64,000 nucleotides of DNA, taken from an uncultured Spartobacteria bacterium (lineage in GTDB: Bacteria > Verrucomicrobiota > Verrucomicrobiia > Chthoniobacterales > JAATET01). The position numbers and the translations under genes were made by a program. The stretch covers positions 35,483 through 99,482 of the forward strand of contig CALGTD010000004.1 of NCBI GenBank assembly GCA_937901895.1, in the 5' to 3' direction. Within the stretch, counting starts at the first letter, position 1. Every line of letters starts with the position of its first letter. Of this stretch, positions 52,934 through 61,417 are shown one piece after another. The notes under the pieces were generated by a model. It worked only from the letters and a program-made list of their open reading frames with translations. It was not told the DNA's origin and did not search any database.

Positions 52934-54340
52934 TCAATCGTCGTCCTGGTCCCGTTCGGGCTTCCGGGACGGAGGCTGCAAAAGTCCGCGAAGCACCCCG
53001 CCGAACTTGCCGATCTTCAAGCCGGTCAGCCGGTCGAGCAGGTCCGTCTGCGGACGATCCACGCGTCCCGTCACCGCGAACGTGAGTTCCTTGTAGTTTG
53101 CATCGGCGGATGGCGTGAAATTCCCGCCGAGGACGCCGAGGTTGGAGAGCTGTTTTTCGAGCCGTTCGTTGATGAGGAGGCGGCCGTCGATCTTCATGCG
53201 GCCATCGAACCGCACGGGACCGGTGCCCGCGAGGACGAGGTTTCGCGTCCGCAGCGTGAAGTCATCGATCCAGACCCGCTCGTCACGAATGGTGAACTTT
53301 GCGTCCGCCTGCTCGAGGTCGAGAATCTGCAGCTCGTCGATTCTCAGGACCGCACCCACCTGCCGGATGACTTCCAGCGGGCGGATGTGCGCTCCGATCA
53401 GGGCAAACGCCCCGCCGCCGGTAAGGCTCTTTCCGTCGGTGGGATCCCCCTCGATGCGGAAGGTTCCGCCGATCGTGCCGGACGTTCCCGCCTCGTTGCC
53501 GTGGGCCTCGGCGATCAGTGTGGGAATCTCGACCCCCTCGACCTCGCTCTGGAAGTTGATGGTCGGCCTGCCGTTCTTGTTGCGGGGAAGCACCGCGTGA
53601 AACTGGGCACGAATGCTGCCGTCGGCGAGTTTGCACTTGATGTTGGTGATCGCGAGCTTCTCCTCTTCATAACGAATGTCCGCTCGCAGGCGCTTCGGAT
53701 GGATCTGCCCGGCGATTTCGAGTTCGTGAACGTTCAGCGTGCCCGTGACGACATGGTCCGCACTGATCTTTCCGTCGAGGATATCCAGACCTTCGAGCCG
53801 TCCGATGCGCCATCCCTTCCGGTCGTAGAACGACGCGGATCCCCCGACGATGCGGAAGCTGTTCAATTCCACGGTGAACTCCGGAACCTCCCTGACCGGG
53901 GGCTCCTTCCCGGGCCGTTCCGGGCGCGGCTCGACCTGTTCCGGACGTCGCACCGGCTCCTTGCGGAGCACCCAGCGTCCCTCGTCGTTCTGACGGAGTG
54001 TGAGCACCGGCGAATCGAGCGTGATTTCGGTGATTACGAAGCGCTTCTTGAGCAGCGGCCAGAACTCGAACCGCAACGAAAACCCGGATGCCTCGACCAT
54101 GTTCGCGTCGGGAATCACCGGGTCGGGCAGCGAAAGTCCGGAAAGGATGAGGCCGCTCCATGGCGTGAAGAGCGTGCGCTTGACGACGACCGGGGTGCCC
54201 AGCGCCTGTTCCGTCGCCAGCTGGATGCGGGCCTGCACCTGTGCGGATTGCAGGTAGAGATTGATGCCAATGAGCACGATCACGAAGAGCCCGAGCGCCA
54301 CGGCGAGGGCGCAGAGAATGAGCTTGGCAATCCGCTTCAC
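52934..54340 (-). CDS. AsmA-like membrane protein
   Basis: 468 residues. One N-terminal helix (LILCALAVALGLFVIVLIGI) followed by a periplasmic beta-groove repeat protein: GTPVVVKRTLFTPWSGLILS, LSLPDPVI, FEFWPLLKKRFVITEITLDS and TLNVHELEIAGQ. The AsmA/TamB/YhdP group is thought to move phospholipids across the periplasm. It heads an operon with rsmD and waaA, consistent with outer-membrane biogenesis. The linker near residues 135-150 is Arg/Pro/Glu-rich. Confidence 0.8.
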   Translation of the reverse strand: MKRIAKLILCALAVALGLFVIVLIGINLYLQSAQVQARIQLATEQALGTPVVVKRTLFTPWSGLILSGLSLPDPVIPDANMVEASGFSLRFEFWPLLKKRFVITEITLDSPVLTLRQNDEGRWVLRKEPVRRPEQVEPRPERPGKEPPVREVPEFTVELNSFRIVGGSASFYDRKGWRIGRLEGLDILDGKISADHVVTGTLNVHELEIAGQIHPKRLRADIRYEEEKLAITNIKCKLADGSIRAQFHAVLPRNKNGRPTINFQSEVEGVEIPTLIAEAHGNEAGTSGTIGGTFRIEGDPTDGKSLTGGGAFALIGAHIRPLEVIRQVGAVLRIDELQILDLEQADAKFTIRDERVWIDDFTLRTRNLVLAGTGPVRFDGRMKIDGRLLINERLEKQLSNLGVLGGNFTPSADANYKELTFAVTGRVDRPQTDLLDRLTGLKIGKFGGVLRGLLQPPSRKPERDQDDD

Positions 54341-54369
54341 GCGGGCAACCTACGCATCCGCGCCCGAAT

Positions 54370-55257
54370 GTGAATAAGATTCTCGTCATCCTGAATCCCG
54401 CCGCGCGAGGTGAACGGGCGAAGTCCCTGCGCGAACGGATCGAATCGCTGTCCACGCGGGCCGTCGTGCGCCTCACCCGGTCGGCCGGCGATGCGAAGAA
54501 CATCGCCGCGCGCGCGGTGCGGCAGGGGTTTCGGACCATTGTCGCAGCCGGCGGCGACGGCACGGTGAACGAGGTGCTCAACGGCATCGGCGGGTCGGAC
54601 GTGACGCTCGGCATCCTGCCCGTGGGCACGATGAATGTCTTCGCGCTGGAGCTGGGGATTCCCGGAAACCATCTGGAGAAGGCGTGGGACGTGATCGAGC
54701 GCGGGGAGACGCGGGAGATCGATCTCCCGATGGCGAACGACGAATACTTCGTGCAGCTCGCCGGAGTCGGGCTGGACGCCGAGGTCGTGCGTCAGACCAC
54801 CCCGGATTTCAAAAAGGCCCTCGGTCCGGTGAGCTACGTGATTTCGCTGGCGCAGGTGGCCGCGCGCAAACCGCCGACGGTCGTCGCCACGGACTCAGAA
54901 GGCCGGCGCTGGGAGGGGAATTTCATTCTCGTCGGCAATGGCCGGCACTACGGCGGCCCGCTCGTCCTCTTCCGCGACGCGAAACTCGACGACGGCCTGC
55001 TCGACATCGTGATCTTCAAGCACCAGAGCCACTGGGATCTGCTGCGCTACGTGCAGGCGATCCTGTTCGGCAATCATCGCGAGCTGCCCGATGTGGAGTA
55101 TTTCCAGACGCCGCGGCTCCATGTCTCGGCGGAGGGCGAGGTGCCTGTCGAGCTCGACGGCGAACTCGCGGGGTTTGTGCCGTTCACGTTCGGCCTTTCC
55201 GAGCGAAAGCTCCGCGTGCTCGCGCCGTCCGTGGACAACGCGGGAAAGCGTCGCTAG
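54370..55257 (+). CDS. Diacylglycerol/lipid kinase family protein
   Basis: 295 residues from the GTG at 54370. The catalytic domain shows ILVILNPAARGERAKSLRER, AAGGDGTVNEVLNGIGG (nucleotide loop) and LGILPVGTMNVFALELGIPG. The C-terminal beta-sandwich includes GNGRHYGGPLVLFRDAKLDD and the DGE motif (ELDGELAGFVPF). It phosphorylates a lipid alcohol, probably for phospholipid recycling. YegS/DgkB-type; the exact substrate is unknown. Followed by the rhomboid gene after 16 bases. Confidence 0.92.
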   Translation: MNKILVILNPAARGERAKSLRERIESLSTRAVVRLTRSAGDAKNIAARAVRQGFRTIVAAGGDGTVNEVLNGIGGSDVTLGILPVGTMNVFALELGIPGNHLEKAWDVIERGETREIDLPMANDEYFVQLAGVGLDAEVVRQTTPDFKKALGPVSYVISLAQVAARKPPTVVATDSEGRRWEGNFILVGNGRHYGGPLVLFRDAKLDDGLLDIVIFKHQSHWDLLRYVQAILFGNHRELPDVEYFQTPRLHVSAEGEVPVELDGELAGFVPFTFGLSERKLRVLAPSVDNAGKRR

Positions 55258-55273
55258 GTTCACCGTCGCAACT

Positions 55274-56074
55274 ATGAGATTCGAGCGGCCGGCCGAGCCA
55301 CAGGCCACGGAAAACCTCATTCTGACCTGTTGTCTGGTGTTCGCGTTGCAGACGCTCACGGGTCCGTGGTTCGAGATGCTCTTCAGCCTCAGCTGGGCCG
55401 GCCTGCGGGCGGGATGGATCTGGCAGCTCATCACCTACCAGTTCCTGCACGGCAACGCGCCGCATCTGCTCCTGAACATGATCGCGCTGTGGTTCGCCGG
55501 CCGGGAACTCGAACGCGTGCTGGGCACGCGCCGATTTCTCACCCTGTATTTTGCCGGCGGCGTGGTTGGCGGGCTGCTGCAGGTGGTGCTGTCTCCGTAT
55601 GTGCCGCTCGTCGGCGCGTCGGCCTCGGTCTGCGCGGTGCTGCTGTGCCTGACCTCGCTGTTTCCGAACGTCCCGCTCACGGCGCTGATCTTTTTCATCC
55701 TGCCGTTGCGGACCAGGGCGAAGTATCTGGGGTGGGGGATGGTCATTGCCGGAATCGTGTTCTGGGTTTCCGGGCTGATGCCCAATGTCGGCCATGCCGC
55801 GCACCTCGGGGGCTTCGTGACCGGCTGGGTGTTCGCGTTGATCTACCGCCGGGAGTTCCGCCATCTCGCTGCGGGGAATCCTTTTGCCCGTCGCGTTTCG
55901 GAGCCATGGCCGCACACACCGCCGCCGGTCACCGAGGCGCAGTTCGAGATCGTCCGGGACGAAACCCCGGCGCGAACGGTGGACGAGGTGCTCGCAAAAA
56001 TTCTCCGCGACGGCATCGACAGCCTCACCCGCGAGGAACGCCGGATTCTCGAGGACGCCCGCCGGCGACGATAG
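55274..56074 (+). CDS. Rhomboid-family intramembrane serine protease
   Basis: 266 residues from the ATG at 55274 with about six membrane helices. The catalytic dyad is visible: Ser in VGASASVCAVL (G-x-S-x) and His in NVGHAAHLGGFVTGW; the first conserved block is WQLITYQFLHGNAPHLLLNM. The second glycine of the usual GASG is Ser. A soluble tail of ~75 residues (RDETPARTVDEVLAKILRDG then SLTREERRILEDARRRR) is a common C-terminal helical segment in rhomboids of this phylum. It cleaves substrates within the membrane; targets unknown. Confidence 0.93.
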   Translation: MRFERPAEPQATENLILTCCLVFALQTLTGPWFEMLFSLSWAGLRAGWIWQLITYQFLHGNAPHLLLNMIALWFAGRELERVLGTRRFLTLYFAGGVVGGLLQVVLSPYVPLVGASASVCAVLLCLTSLFPNVPLTALIFFILPLRTRAKYLGWGMVIAGIVFWVSGLMPNVGHAAHLGGFVTGWVFALIYRREFRHLAAGNPFARRVSEPWPHTPPPVTEAQFEIVRDETPARTVDEVLAKILRDGIDSLTREERRILEDARRRR

Positions 56075-56157
56075 CCCGCCGTTCCGCAGGAAATCCGCGC
56101 CGCGAGGCGCGCCGCTTTCCGGACTCGACCTTGCCGCGGCGACGGGGAAAATGCCGC

Positions 56158-56586
56158 ATGCTTTCCGCACGACGACAATTTCTCGAGACCTTCCTGGGCG
56201 CACTCGGCGCCGCCGAGATCGTGGAGTGTCTGGAGCGCGCCACCGAGGTTCGGGGCACGATGCGCTTCGCGGAGGATGGAGAAGTCATCGACCTCTCCGG
56301 GGACGATGGAGGGGATCTGCAGGATTTCGTCTGGAAGATCGCCGAGGAAAACGCGCCGTCGCTGCTCGCGTATCGCATCGCCGACGTGCTCCACCGTTAC
56401 GCGCTCGTCCACATCGACAAGCTGCGCGTTTCGCGCGACACGCTCTTCTCCGTGCTGTGTCACGACTCGCAGGACCCGATCGACCGTGCAGGGTTCGATG
56501 CCGCGCTGAACGAGCTGCTCGCAATCGAGGTGCCGATGGTCGAGGACGGCGAGGAAACCGGGGACGCATTTTTCATTCACGAGTAA
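56158..56586 (+). CDS. Hypothetical protein, 142 residues
   Basis: Acidic soluble protein reading MLSARRQFLETFLGALGAAE, then IVECLERATEVRGTMRFAED and so on to AFFIHE. No signal or membrane segment. The ATG at 56158 follows GGGGAAAATG and opens a coherent helical protein; the frame upstream belongs to the rhomboid gene's shadow. Asp/Glu-rich central part (DLSGDDGGDLQDFVWKIAEE). I do not recognise a family. It lies 83 bases downstream of the rhomboid gene. Confidence 0.65.
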   Translation: MLSARRQFLETFLGALGAAEIVECLERATEVRGTMRFAEDGEVIDLSGDDGGDLQDFVWKIAEENAPSLLAYRIADVLHRYALVHIDKLRVSRDTLFSVLCHDSQDPIDRAGFDAALNELLAIEVPMVEDGEETGDAFFIHE

Positions 56587-56621
56587 CCCGCGCGAGAACG
56601 CGGCGACCGACGTCTGTGAAC

Positions 56622-56695
56622 GGGAGGGCGAGGCTCCGTCCGAGCCGTTGCTTCTCTGCTGGGGAAAGTCGGCTCGGCAGGGGCCTCGCGCTCCC
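56622..56695. repeat. GEAPAEP-type hairpin repeat, copy A
   Basis: 74-bp inverted repeat with outer arms GGGAGGGCGAGGCTCC and GGGGCCTCGCGCTCCC and inner pairs CGAGCCG...CGGCTCGG. A close relative is at 58343-58417. The pair brackets the mscS gene. In one minus frame it reads APAEPTFPSREATARTEP. Probably a REP/MITE-like unit, not a gene. Confidence 0.75.
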
Positions 56696-56715
56696 TGCAA
56701 AGCCTCGGCCTTCCG

Positions 56716-58227
56716 TCAGCCGGTCGCGGCAGGGGCGGTGCCGGGCAGCTCGGCCCGGAAGCGCGGCAGGCTGTCCGGGTGGTTGCGCGCGATCCAGGCA
56801 ACGAGGCCCTCCCGCAGTTCGCACCGTAGATTCCACGCGCGCGAGGCATCCGCTGCGCTGGCGAGGCACCGCAGTTCGAGGGCGCGCTCCGTCGAGTTCG
56901 TGACCTGCAACCCGCAAACATCGCGATCCCACCATTCGCTGGCCTCGCAGAGCCGCCGCAATTCCGCGCGCACCTCGCCGACGGGCACCGCGTAGTCCAC
57001 GTAGAGGAAGACCGTGCCAAGGATGCGGGATTCGTGCCTCGTCCAGTTTTGGAAGGGATTCTCGACGAACCACGTGATCGGCAGCACAAGGCGGCGAAGA
57101 TCCCAGATCTTCACAACGACGTAGGTGAGGGTGATTTCCTCGATCCGACCCCATTCGCCCTCGACGATCACCACGTCGTCGATGCGGATTGGTTGGGAGA
57201 TCGCGATCTGAATCCCGGCCAGCAGATTTCCGAGCGTCTTCTGCGCGGCGAAACCGAGCACAATTCCAGCGATGCCCGCCGAGGCGAGGATGCTCGTGCC
57301 GAGCTGCCGAACGACGCTGAACATCATCAGCGTGCTCCCGATCGCCAGAATGATGACCACCGCGACAATGATTTTCCGGATCACAGAGACCTGCGTGTAG
57401 ATCTTCCGCGCCTCGAGGTTGTCGTCGACGTCGATGCGATGCCGGGCGAGCAGCGCCTTTTCGAAGAGTGTGGTCGAGCGGATCACGAGCGTCGCAATGC
57501 CGACGATGAGAAACATCCCGATCGCCTTCTGAATGACGTCCCCGGCGACAGGCGGGAGATTCAGCAGCGGGAGCAGTAGAATGGCGGCGACCAGCGGGAG
57601 CGCGAGGCGCATGACCCGGCTCGCGATCTCGACGAGAAGCTTGTCCCAAAATCCGTCCGAACGCGCGGCCCATTCGTGCATCTTTTTCTGCAGAACCGCG
57701 CTGGAGCGGAAGACCAGCCAGAACACTGCGATCAGTCCGCCAATGTCCGCGAGCCGTCCGGCGATGGCCGCCGCTCGAGCCTGCTCGTCGGCATCCGCAA
57801 GCGCGCCGATCGACGGAAGCGCCGCGAGATAGAGCCCATAGGACCAGATCAGCAGCGCCAGCGGCTTTCGCACCGCAGAAGCCATCGCCATGCTCCAGCT
57901 TTGCCGTTCTCCGGAGCGGATACGCCCGGAACGCAGCCGGATCACCCACGCCAGAACGCCTGCGAGAGCGGCGACGGCCAGGATGATCAGGAGCGTCGCC
58001 GCGAGCCGGGAGGCGGGGATGCCGCGATACACGTCCCGGGCGAGCCACGGGTGCCCCACCGAGTCGGCCGCCGCATCCGCGGCGTCGGCAATGCCCTCGG
58101 CGGCGACCTCGAGCCCGTCCTTCGGCACGATCAATGGAAGCCCTGGCTCTCCGGGCGGGGGTTCGTCCTCCTGGGCAGACAGGGAAACGGCGAACAGGAC
58201 GAGGAAGAGGACGAGAAATCGGGACAT
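56716..58227 (-). CDS. Mechanosensitive channel of the MscS family
   Basis: 503 residues with a signal peptide (FLVLFLVLFAVSLSAQ) and an extended periplasmic or membrane N-terminal part. Helices include AATLLIILAVAALAGVLAWV, LALPLVAAILLLPLL and IIVAVVIILAIGSTLMMFS. The pore helix and vestibule match MscS: LGTSILASAGIAGIVLGFAA, QKTLGNLLAGIQIAISQPIR, DDVVIVEGEWGRIEEITLTY. It is larger than E. coli MscS (286) by N-terminal helices. It relieves osmotic pressure. Confidence 0.93.
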   Translation of the reverse strand: MSRFLVLFLVLFAVSLSAQEDEPPPGEPGLPLIVPKDGLEVAAEGIADAADAAADSVGHPWLARDVYRGIPASRLAATLLIILAVAALAGVLAWVIRLRSGRIRSGERQSWSMAMASAVRKPLALLIWSYGLYLAALPSIGALADADEQARAAAIAGRLADIGGLIAVFWLVFRSSAVLQKKMHEWAARSDGFWDKLLVEIASRVMRLALPLVAAILLLPLLNLPPVAGDVIQKAIGMFLIVGIATLVIRSTTLFEKALLARHRIDVDDNLEARKIYTQVSVIRKIIVAVVIILAIGSTLMMFSVVRQLGTSILASAGIAGIVLGFAAQKTLGNLLAGIQIAISQPIRIDDVVIVEGEWGRIEEITLTYVVVKIWDLRRLVLPITWFVENPFQNWTRHESRILGTVFLYVDYAVPVGEVRAELRRLCEASEWWDRDVCGLQVTNSTERALELRCLASAADASRAWNLRCELREGLVAWIARNHPDSLPRFRAELPGTAPAATG

Positions 58228-58342
58228 GACGCGAACGCAGGGATTCGCATCGCGCAGCGTTCCCGGCCCCCAACAACCCGCCGCGCCTTGTCAAACGACT
58301 GCGCCGCGCGAGGCCCGACGCGGCGCTGAACGATCCCCAACC

Positions 58343-58417
58343 GGGAGGGCGGGGCTCCGTTCGAGCCGTTGCTCCTGCTCTGGAAAAAATTCGGCTCGGC
58401 GGGAGCCTCGCCCTCCC
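58343..58417. repeat. GEAPAEP-type hairpin repeat, copy B
   Basis: 75-bp inverted repeat similar to 56622-56695: arms GGGAGGGCGGGGCTCC and GGAGCCTCGCCCTCCC, inner CGAGCCG and CGGCTCGG. Both copies have the same orientation. It ends 17 bases before the stop of the next gene. Confidence 0.75.
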
Positions 58418-58434
58418 GGAGGTGAAGCTTCGCC

Positions 58435-59211
58435 TCAGGCCGGAGGGTTCCTTTCGCCGGCGCGGTCGGGATGTCCCCACCACGAGTTCCAGCGGCGGCC
58501 CTGGTATTTCTCGACCAGCTTCGCCTCGACATCGGCCATCGTGCCCTCGGGCGGCACCCACTGCGGGATGTCCGGGAAGTCGAGTTTGCAGTTCTCGCAC
58601 TTCCTGCCCGGATAAAACCGGATCGGGCACCAGAAGCTCTCGAGATTGCGCAGCATCTCGCCGCCCAGCGCGTAAATGCCCGTCATCCAGTCGCAATACA
58701 GGCACCAGACGAGGTCATGCCCGACGAGGCCGCCAAATTTCTGCCGCGACACGTTCACCCATTCCGCGTGCTTGTAGGCGGGGAGCCGGATCGTGCGCAC
58801 CAGGATCGGATACGTCGTGAGCTGCGAAAACCGGATGAGCAGAAACGCCGGGAGCGCGGGCAGGGTGGCAATGAGCGCGAAGTTGTTGTCGAAGCGGCTC
58901 GTGAGCCGGTTCAGTGTCCGCTCGATCGTCGGCCCGTTGTAACCGGTGACCTTTCGGTGCCAGAAGCAGAACGCCTGCATCGCTGCAAACTGCCCCAGGA
59001 AGCACCCGATGAGTGCCGTGAACCCCGCGAGCCAGAACGCAAACACCCACGGAATCCACGTGAGAAAGCTCACCGCGACATCCAGCCACGGCGCGGCGGT
59101 GATCCGGTTGGTGCGCCGTCCGATCGCGATGATCGCCGCAATGATCCCCGCCTCGATGACCGTGAACAGAACAATGGAAACAAGCAGCCGCATGGCCGGC
59201 GAGACTGGCAC
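58435..59211 (-). CDS. Membrane protein with cysteine-rich C-terminal segment
   Basis: 258 residues (ATG at 59193 gives 252). Two or three N-terminal helices (LLVSIVLFTVIEAGIIAAII; AVSFLTWIPWVFAFWLAGFT) and a further hydrophobic segment (LIATLPALPAFLLIRFSQLT). The C-terminal part has several Cys: VWCLYCDWMTG, FWCPIRFYPGRKCENCKLDF, a possible metal site. No family recognised. It stands alone between repeat copy B and nadA. Confidence 0.65.
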   Translation of the reverse strand: MPVSPAMRLLVSIVLFTVIEAGIIAAIIAIGRRTNRITAAPWLDVAVSFLTWIPWVFAFWLAGFTALIGCFLGQFAAMQAFCFWHRKVTGYNGPTIERTLNRLTSRFDNNFALIATLPALPAFLLIRFSQLTTYPILVRTIRLPAYKHAEWVNVSRQKFGGLVGHDLVWCLYCDWMTGIYALGGEMLRNLESFWCPIRFYPGRKCENCKLDFPDIPQWVPPEGTMADVEAKLVEKYQGRRWNSWWGHPDRAGERNPPA

Positions 59212-59286
59212 GCGCAGCGAGGGGAGAAAAGCCTTTCGGCGTGCGGATGCGAGGTTCGGCGGACTGGCTTGGTGCCCGGTCGCGGA

Positions 59287-60234
59287 CTACCGGCTGAGCT
59301 CCAGCATCCGGCGGATCGGCCGCTCGGCGCGCGCGCGGATGTCCTCGGGAATGAGGATCTCGGGCTCGAGATTCAGCAGACAATCGTGGAGCTTCTCGAG
59401 CGTGTTCATCTTCATGTAACGGCAGTCGGCGCAGGCGCAGGCGTCGGTGGGGCCGGGGATGAAGGTCTTGCCGGGAATCTCGCGGCGCAGGCGGTGCAGC
59501 ATGCCGCTCTCGGTGACGATGATGAACGAATCGGCCGGCGTGTCGCGGCAGTAGGAAATCATTTTTTCCGTCGAGCAAACCTCGTCGGCGAGCATGCGCA
59601 CGGCGTAGGTGCACTCGGGGTGCGCGACGAGCTTCGCGTCGGGGTGCTGTTCGCGAATCCTCGCCACGCTGTTGCGCGTGAACTCGACGTGCACGTAGCA
59701 GTTGCCCCGCCAGAGATCCATCTTGCGGCCGGTCTTTTCCATCACCCACGAGCCGAGGTTCTGGTCGGGCACGAAGAGGATGTTGCGGTCCTTCGGCGCG
59801 GCCTCGACGATCTTGATCGCATTGCCACTCGTCACGATGACGTCGCTGAGCGCCTTCACGCCCGCCGAGCAGTTGATGTAGGCGATGACGTAGTAGTTCT
59901 TGTCCGCGTTCTCGCGAAGGAACGCCTCGAGTTTTTCCGGCGGGCACGAGTCGCTGAGCGAGCAACCGGCGTCCATGTCGGGAATGACGACGCGCTTGTT
60001 CGGGTTCACGATCTTTGCCGTCTCGCCCATGAAATGGACGCCGCAAAACGCGATGACGTCCGCGTCGGTCTGCGCGGCATGGTAGCTCAGGCCGAGCGAG
60101 TCGCCGACGTAGTCCGCGAGTTCCTGAATCTCGCGCACCTGGTAGTTGTGCGCGAGGATGACGGCGTTGCGCTCCTTTTTGAGCGCGAGGATTTCCTCGG
60201 TGAGATCGGTGACAATCGCAGGCATGAGTTTCAA
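59287..60234 (-). CDS. nadA: Quinolinate synthase
   Basis: 315 residues. Iron-sulfur enzyme condensing iminoaspartate and dihydroxyacetone phosphate in NAD synthesis. The cluster cysteines are visible in DAGCSLSDSC, HPECTYAVR and CACADCRYMKMNTLEKL; AVILAHNYQVREIQELADYV and FCGVHFMGETAKI are diagnostic. It is full length, with start MKLMPAIVTDLTEEILALKK. nadB and nadC are not adjacent. Confidence 0.96.
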   Translation of the reverse strand: MKLMPAIVTDLTEEILALKKERNAVILAHNYQVREIQELADYVGDSLGLSYHAAQTDADVIAFCGVHFMGETAKIVNPNKRVVIPDMDAGCSLSDSCPPEKLEAFLRENADKNYYVIAYINCSAGVKALSDVIVTSGNAIKIVEAAPKDRNILFVPDQNLGSWVMEKTGRKMDLWRGNCYVHVEFTRNSVARIREQHPDAKLVAHPECTYAVRMLADEVCSTEKMISYCRDTPADSFIIVTESGMLHRLRREIPGKTFIPGPTDACACADCRYMKMNTLEKLHDCLLNLEPEILIPEDIRARAERPIRRMLELSR

Positions 60235-60351
60235 TTCCCACGATAGCGCGATTTCAAGGGAAGGGAACCATCAAGGCGTGGGGGCGATCGCGGGGAGGGG
60301 TGGGGCAGGTCACGGAGTTGCCATGCGCGTGTCTCGCCCTGCGCAGGGTCT

Positions 60352-60586
60352 AGGTAGGTCGCGGAGTTGCCTCGCACGCGCCCGCGTGTCTCGCCCTTTG
60401 GGCTGACGTGCGTCAGGCGACCTCGATCACGTCCCCGTGATCCGATGTTCCGGGCCGCGACGTTGCTAGAAATCCCGCAGGCCCGGAACACCGGCCTTGG
60501 GAAAGGTCGGGGCAGCCTGACGAACGTCAGCCCGCCAGGGCGATCTGGCCGGGAGGACAGATCGGCAAGTCCTGCGGCTACCTTTC
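60352..60586. repeat. Composite REP-like element, copy 1
   Basis: Begins AGGTAGGTCGCGGA and ends GCGGCTACCTT, the same terminal signature as the palindrome at 15371. The inner ~200 bases (60382-60586) recur at 62223-62422 with about 90% identity, including GTTGCTAGAAATCCCGCAGG and the palindromic core GTTCCGGGCC/GGCCCGGAAC. The inner hairpin CCTTGGGAAAGG is present in all copies. Confidence 0.75.
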
Positions 60587-60680
60587 TGGGCGCCACAGCC
60601 AGGGCCATGGTTCGCCGGGAGCCACGAGGCCGGCTCGCTCGGGATTGCGCAGGATGTATTCCGCCTTTTCGTGGCGGCTC
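60578..60680 (-). pseudogene. C-terminal remnant of a REP-associated (RAYT) transposase
   Basis: A minus frame encodes RHEKAEYILRNPERAGLVAP then GEPWPWLWRPER, the distinctive end of Y1-type REP-associated tyrosine transposases (KxxYIxxNPVRAGLV...WPW). The catalytic HUH and Tyr portions are absent. The piece sits directly beside and slightly overlaps a REP-like element, the normal company of RAYT genes. It is a dead fragment. Confidence 0.7.
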
Positions 60681-60689
60681 GCCCCGATC

Positions 60690-60818
60690 CTCTGCAGTCG
60701 GAAATAGAGTTCGTGGACAGACAATCCCTTGGCCCGTCCAGTTCGACTTCTCGACCAGACGAAGACCATCCGGCGAACCGTCCGGAAGAAAGATGCGAAT
60801 CGAAAAGCCGCGGGCCAT
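60690..60818 (-). pseudogene. N-terminal fragment of a GIY-YIG-type protein
   Basis: From ATG 60818 the frame reads MARGFSIRIFLPDGSPDGLR, then LVEKSNWTGQGIVCPRTLFP. This matches the N-terminal extension I know from bacterial proteins that continue into a GIY-YIG nuclease domain. Here the frame runs out of recognisable sequence after about 45 residues and abuts the RAYT remnant in another frame. The junction looks like an illegitimate fusion of two gene scraps. Family recall by memory only. Confidence 0.5.
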
Positions 60819-61198
60819 GGGGAGCGAAGCGCGGAGGATAGTTCATTTGCGGAACGTCACGCGAGGAAAAGAACGGACGCGGAAACAAGGGTTACTCACC
60901 ACAGAGAACACCGAGGACAGGGAGATTTCACACCAAGGCACGACGGCCACGAAGAAAGGGAAATGAGCGACGGCGGGCGCGGCATCAATCCTCGCATTCC
61001 GGACGGATTTTCACCACGGAGAACACCGAGGGCACAGCCGAGCCGAAGGCGAGACGGCCGGGGACAAAGGGGGCAAAGCTGCCGGAGGTGAGGCGGGCGG
61101 AGGCCCAGGGGGCAGACGGCCGTCGGGCAAAGCCAGAGGCTGAGCGTCGCATAGCGACGCCGCTACAGGGGGGCTGCGTTTTCTCGTTACGTTGCGTT

Positions 61199-61417
61199 TC
61201 AGGCGGGCTCACTTCGTTCGGCTCTGTTCATGCCTCCTGCTTTTCCGCGACACGTCGGGGGTTCTTCGCGCACCAGGGATGACGACGTCGGGCGGACGAG
61301 CAGGGCGCGCTCGCGCAGGGCATCGAGCATTCGGAGTTTCTCGGCGAGAGGACGTGCAGCGAGGCGCTGCCGGTAGCGGCGCTTGCTTTCGAGAATGGCC
61401 TGGAGATCGTCAGTCAT
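61199..61417 (-). CDS. Small helical protein paired with nucleotidyltransferase
   Basis: 72 residues from the ATG at 61417, overlapping the upstream stop as ATGA. MTDDLQAILESKRRYRQRLA, ARPLAEKLRMLDALRERALL form two charged helices, a pattern I associate with the small protein often found beside this kind of nucleotidyltransferase. After about residue 45 the sequence turns poor (RGKAGGMNRAERSEP) and may run into repeat debris, so the C-terminus may be altered. Candidate antitoxin or partner. Confidence 0.6.
   Translation of the reverse strand: MTDDLQAILESKRRYRQRLAARPLAEKLRMLDALRERALLVRPTSSSLVREEPPTCRGKAGGMNRAERSEPA

Larger units (their letters stand above)
60235..61198. other. Repeat-rich gene-free region with decayed mobile DNA
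   Basis: Nearly 1 kb with no intact gene. It holds a composite REP-like element, remnants of a RAYT transposase and of a GIY-YIG-type protein (annotated separately), and a 3' half (60820-61198) in which ~40-base blocks are shared with 62056-62095 (GTCACGCGAGGAAAAGA) and with each other (CACAGCCGAGCCGAAGGCGA at 61032 and 62130). It appears to have been built from duplicated scraps. Confidence 0.65.

Noticed and set aside
56573..58705. 710-codon minus-strand open frame
   Set aside because: Alternate frame of mscS running through both GEAPAEP repeats and into the next gene; composition is Arg/Gly/Pro-rich nonsense.
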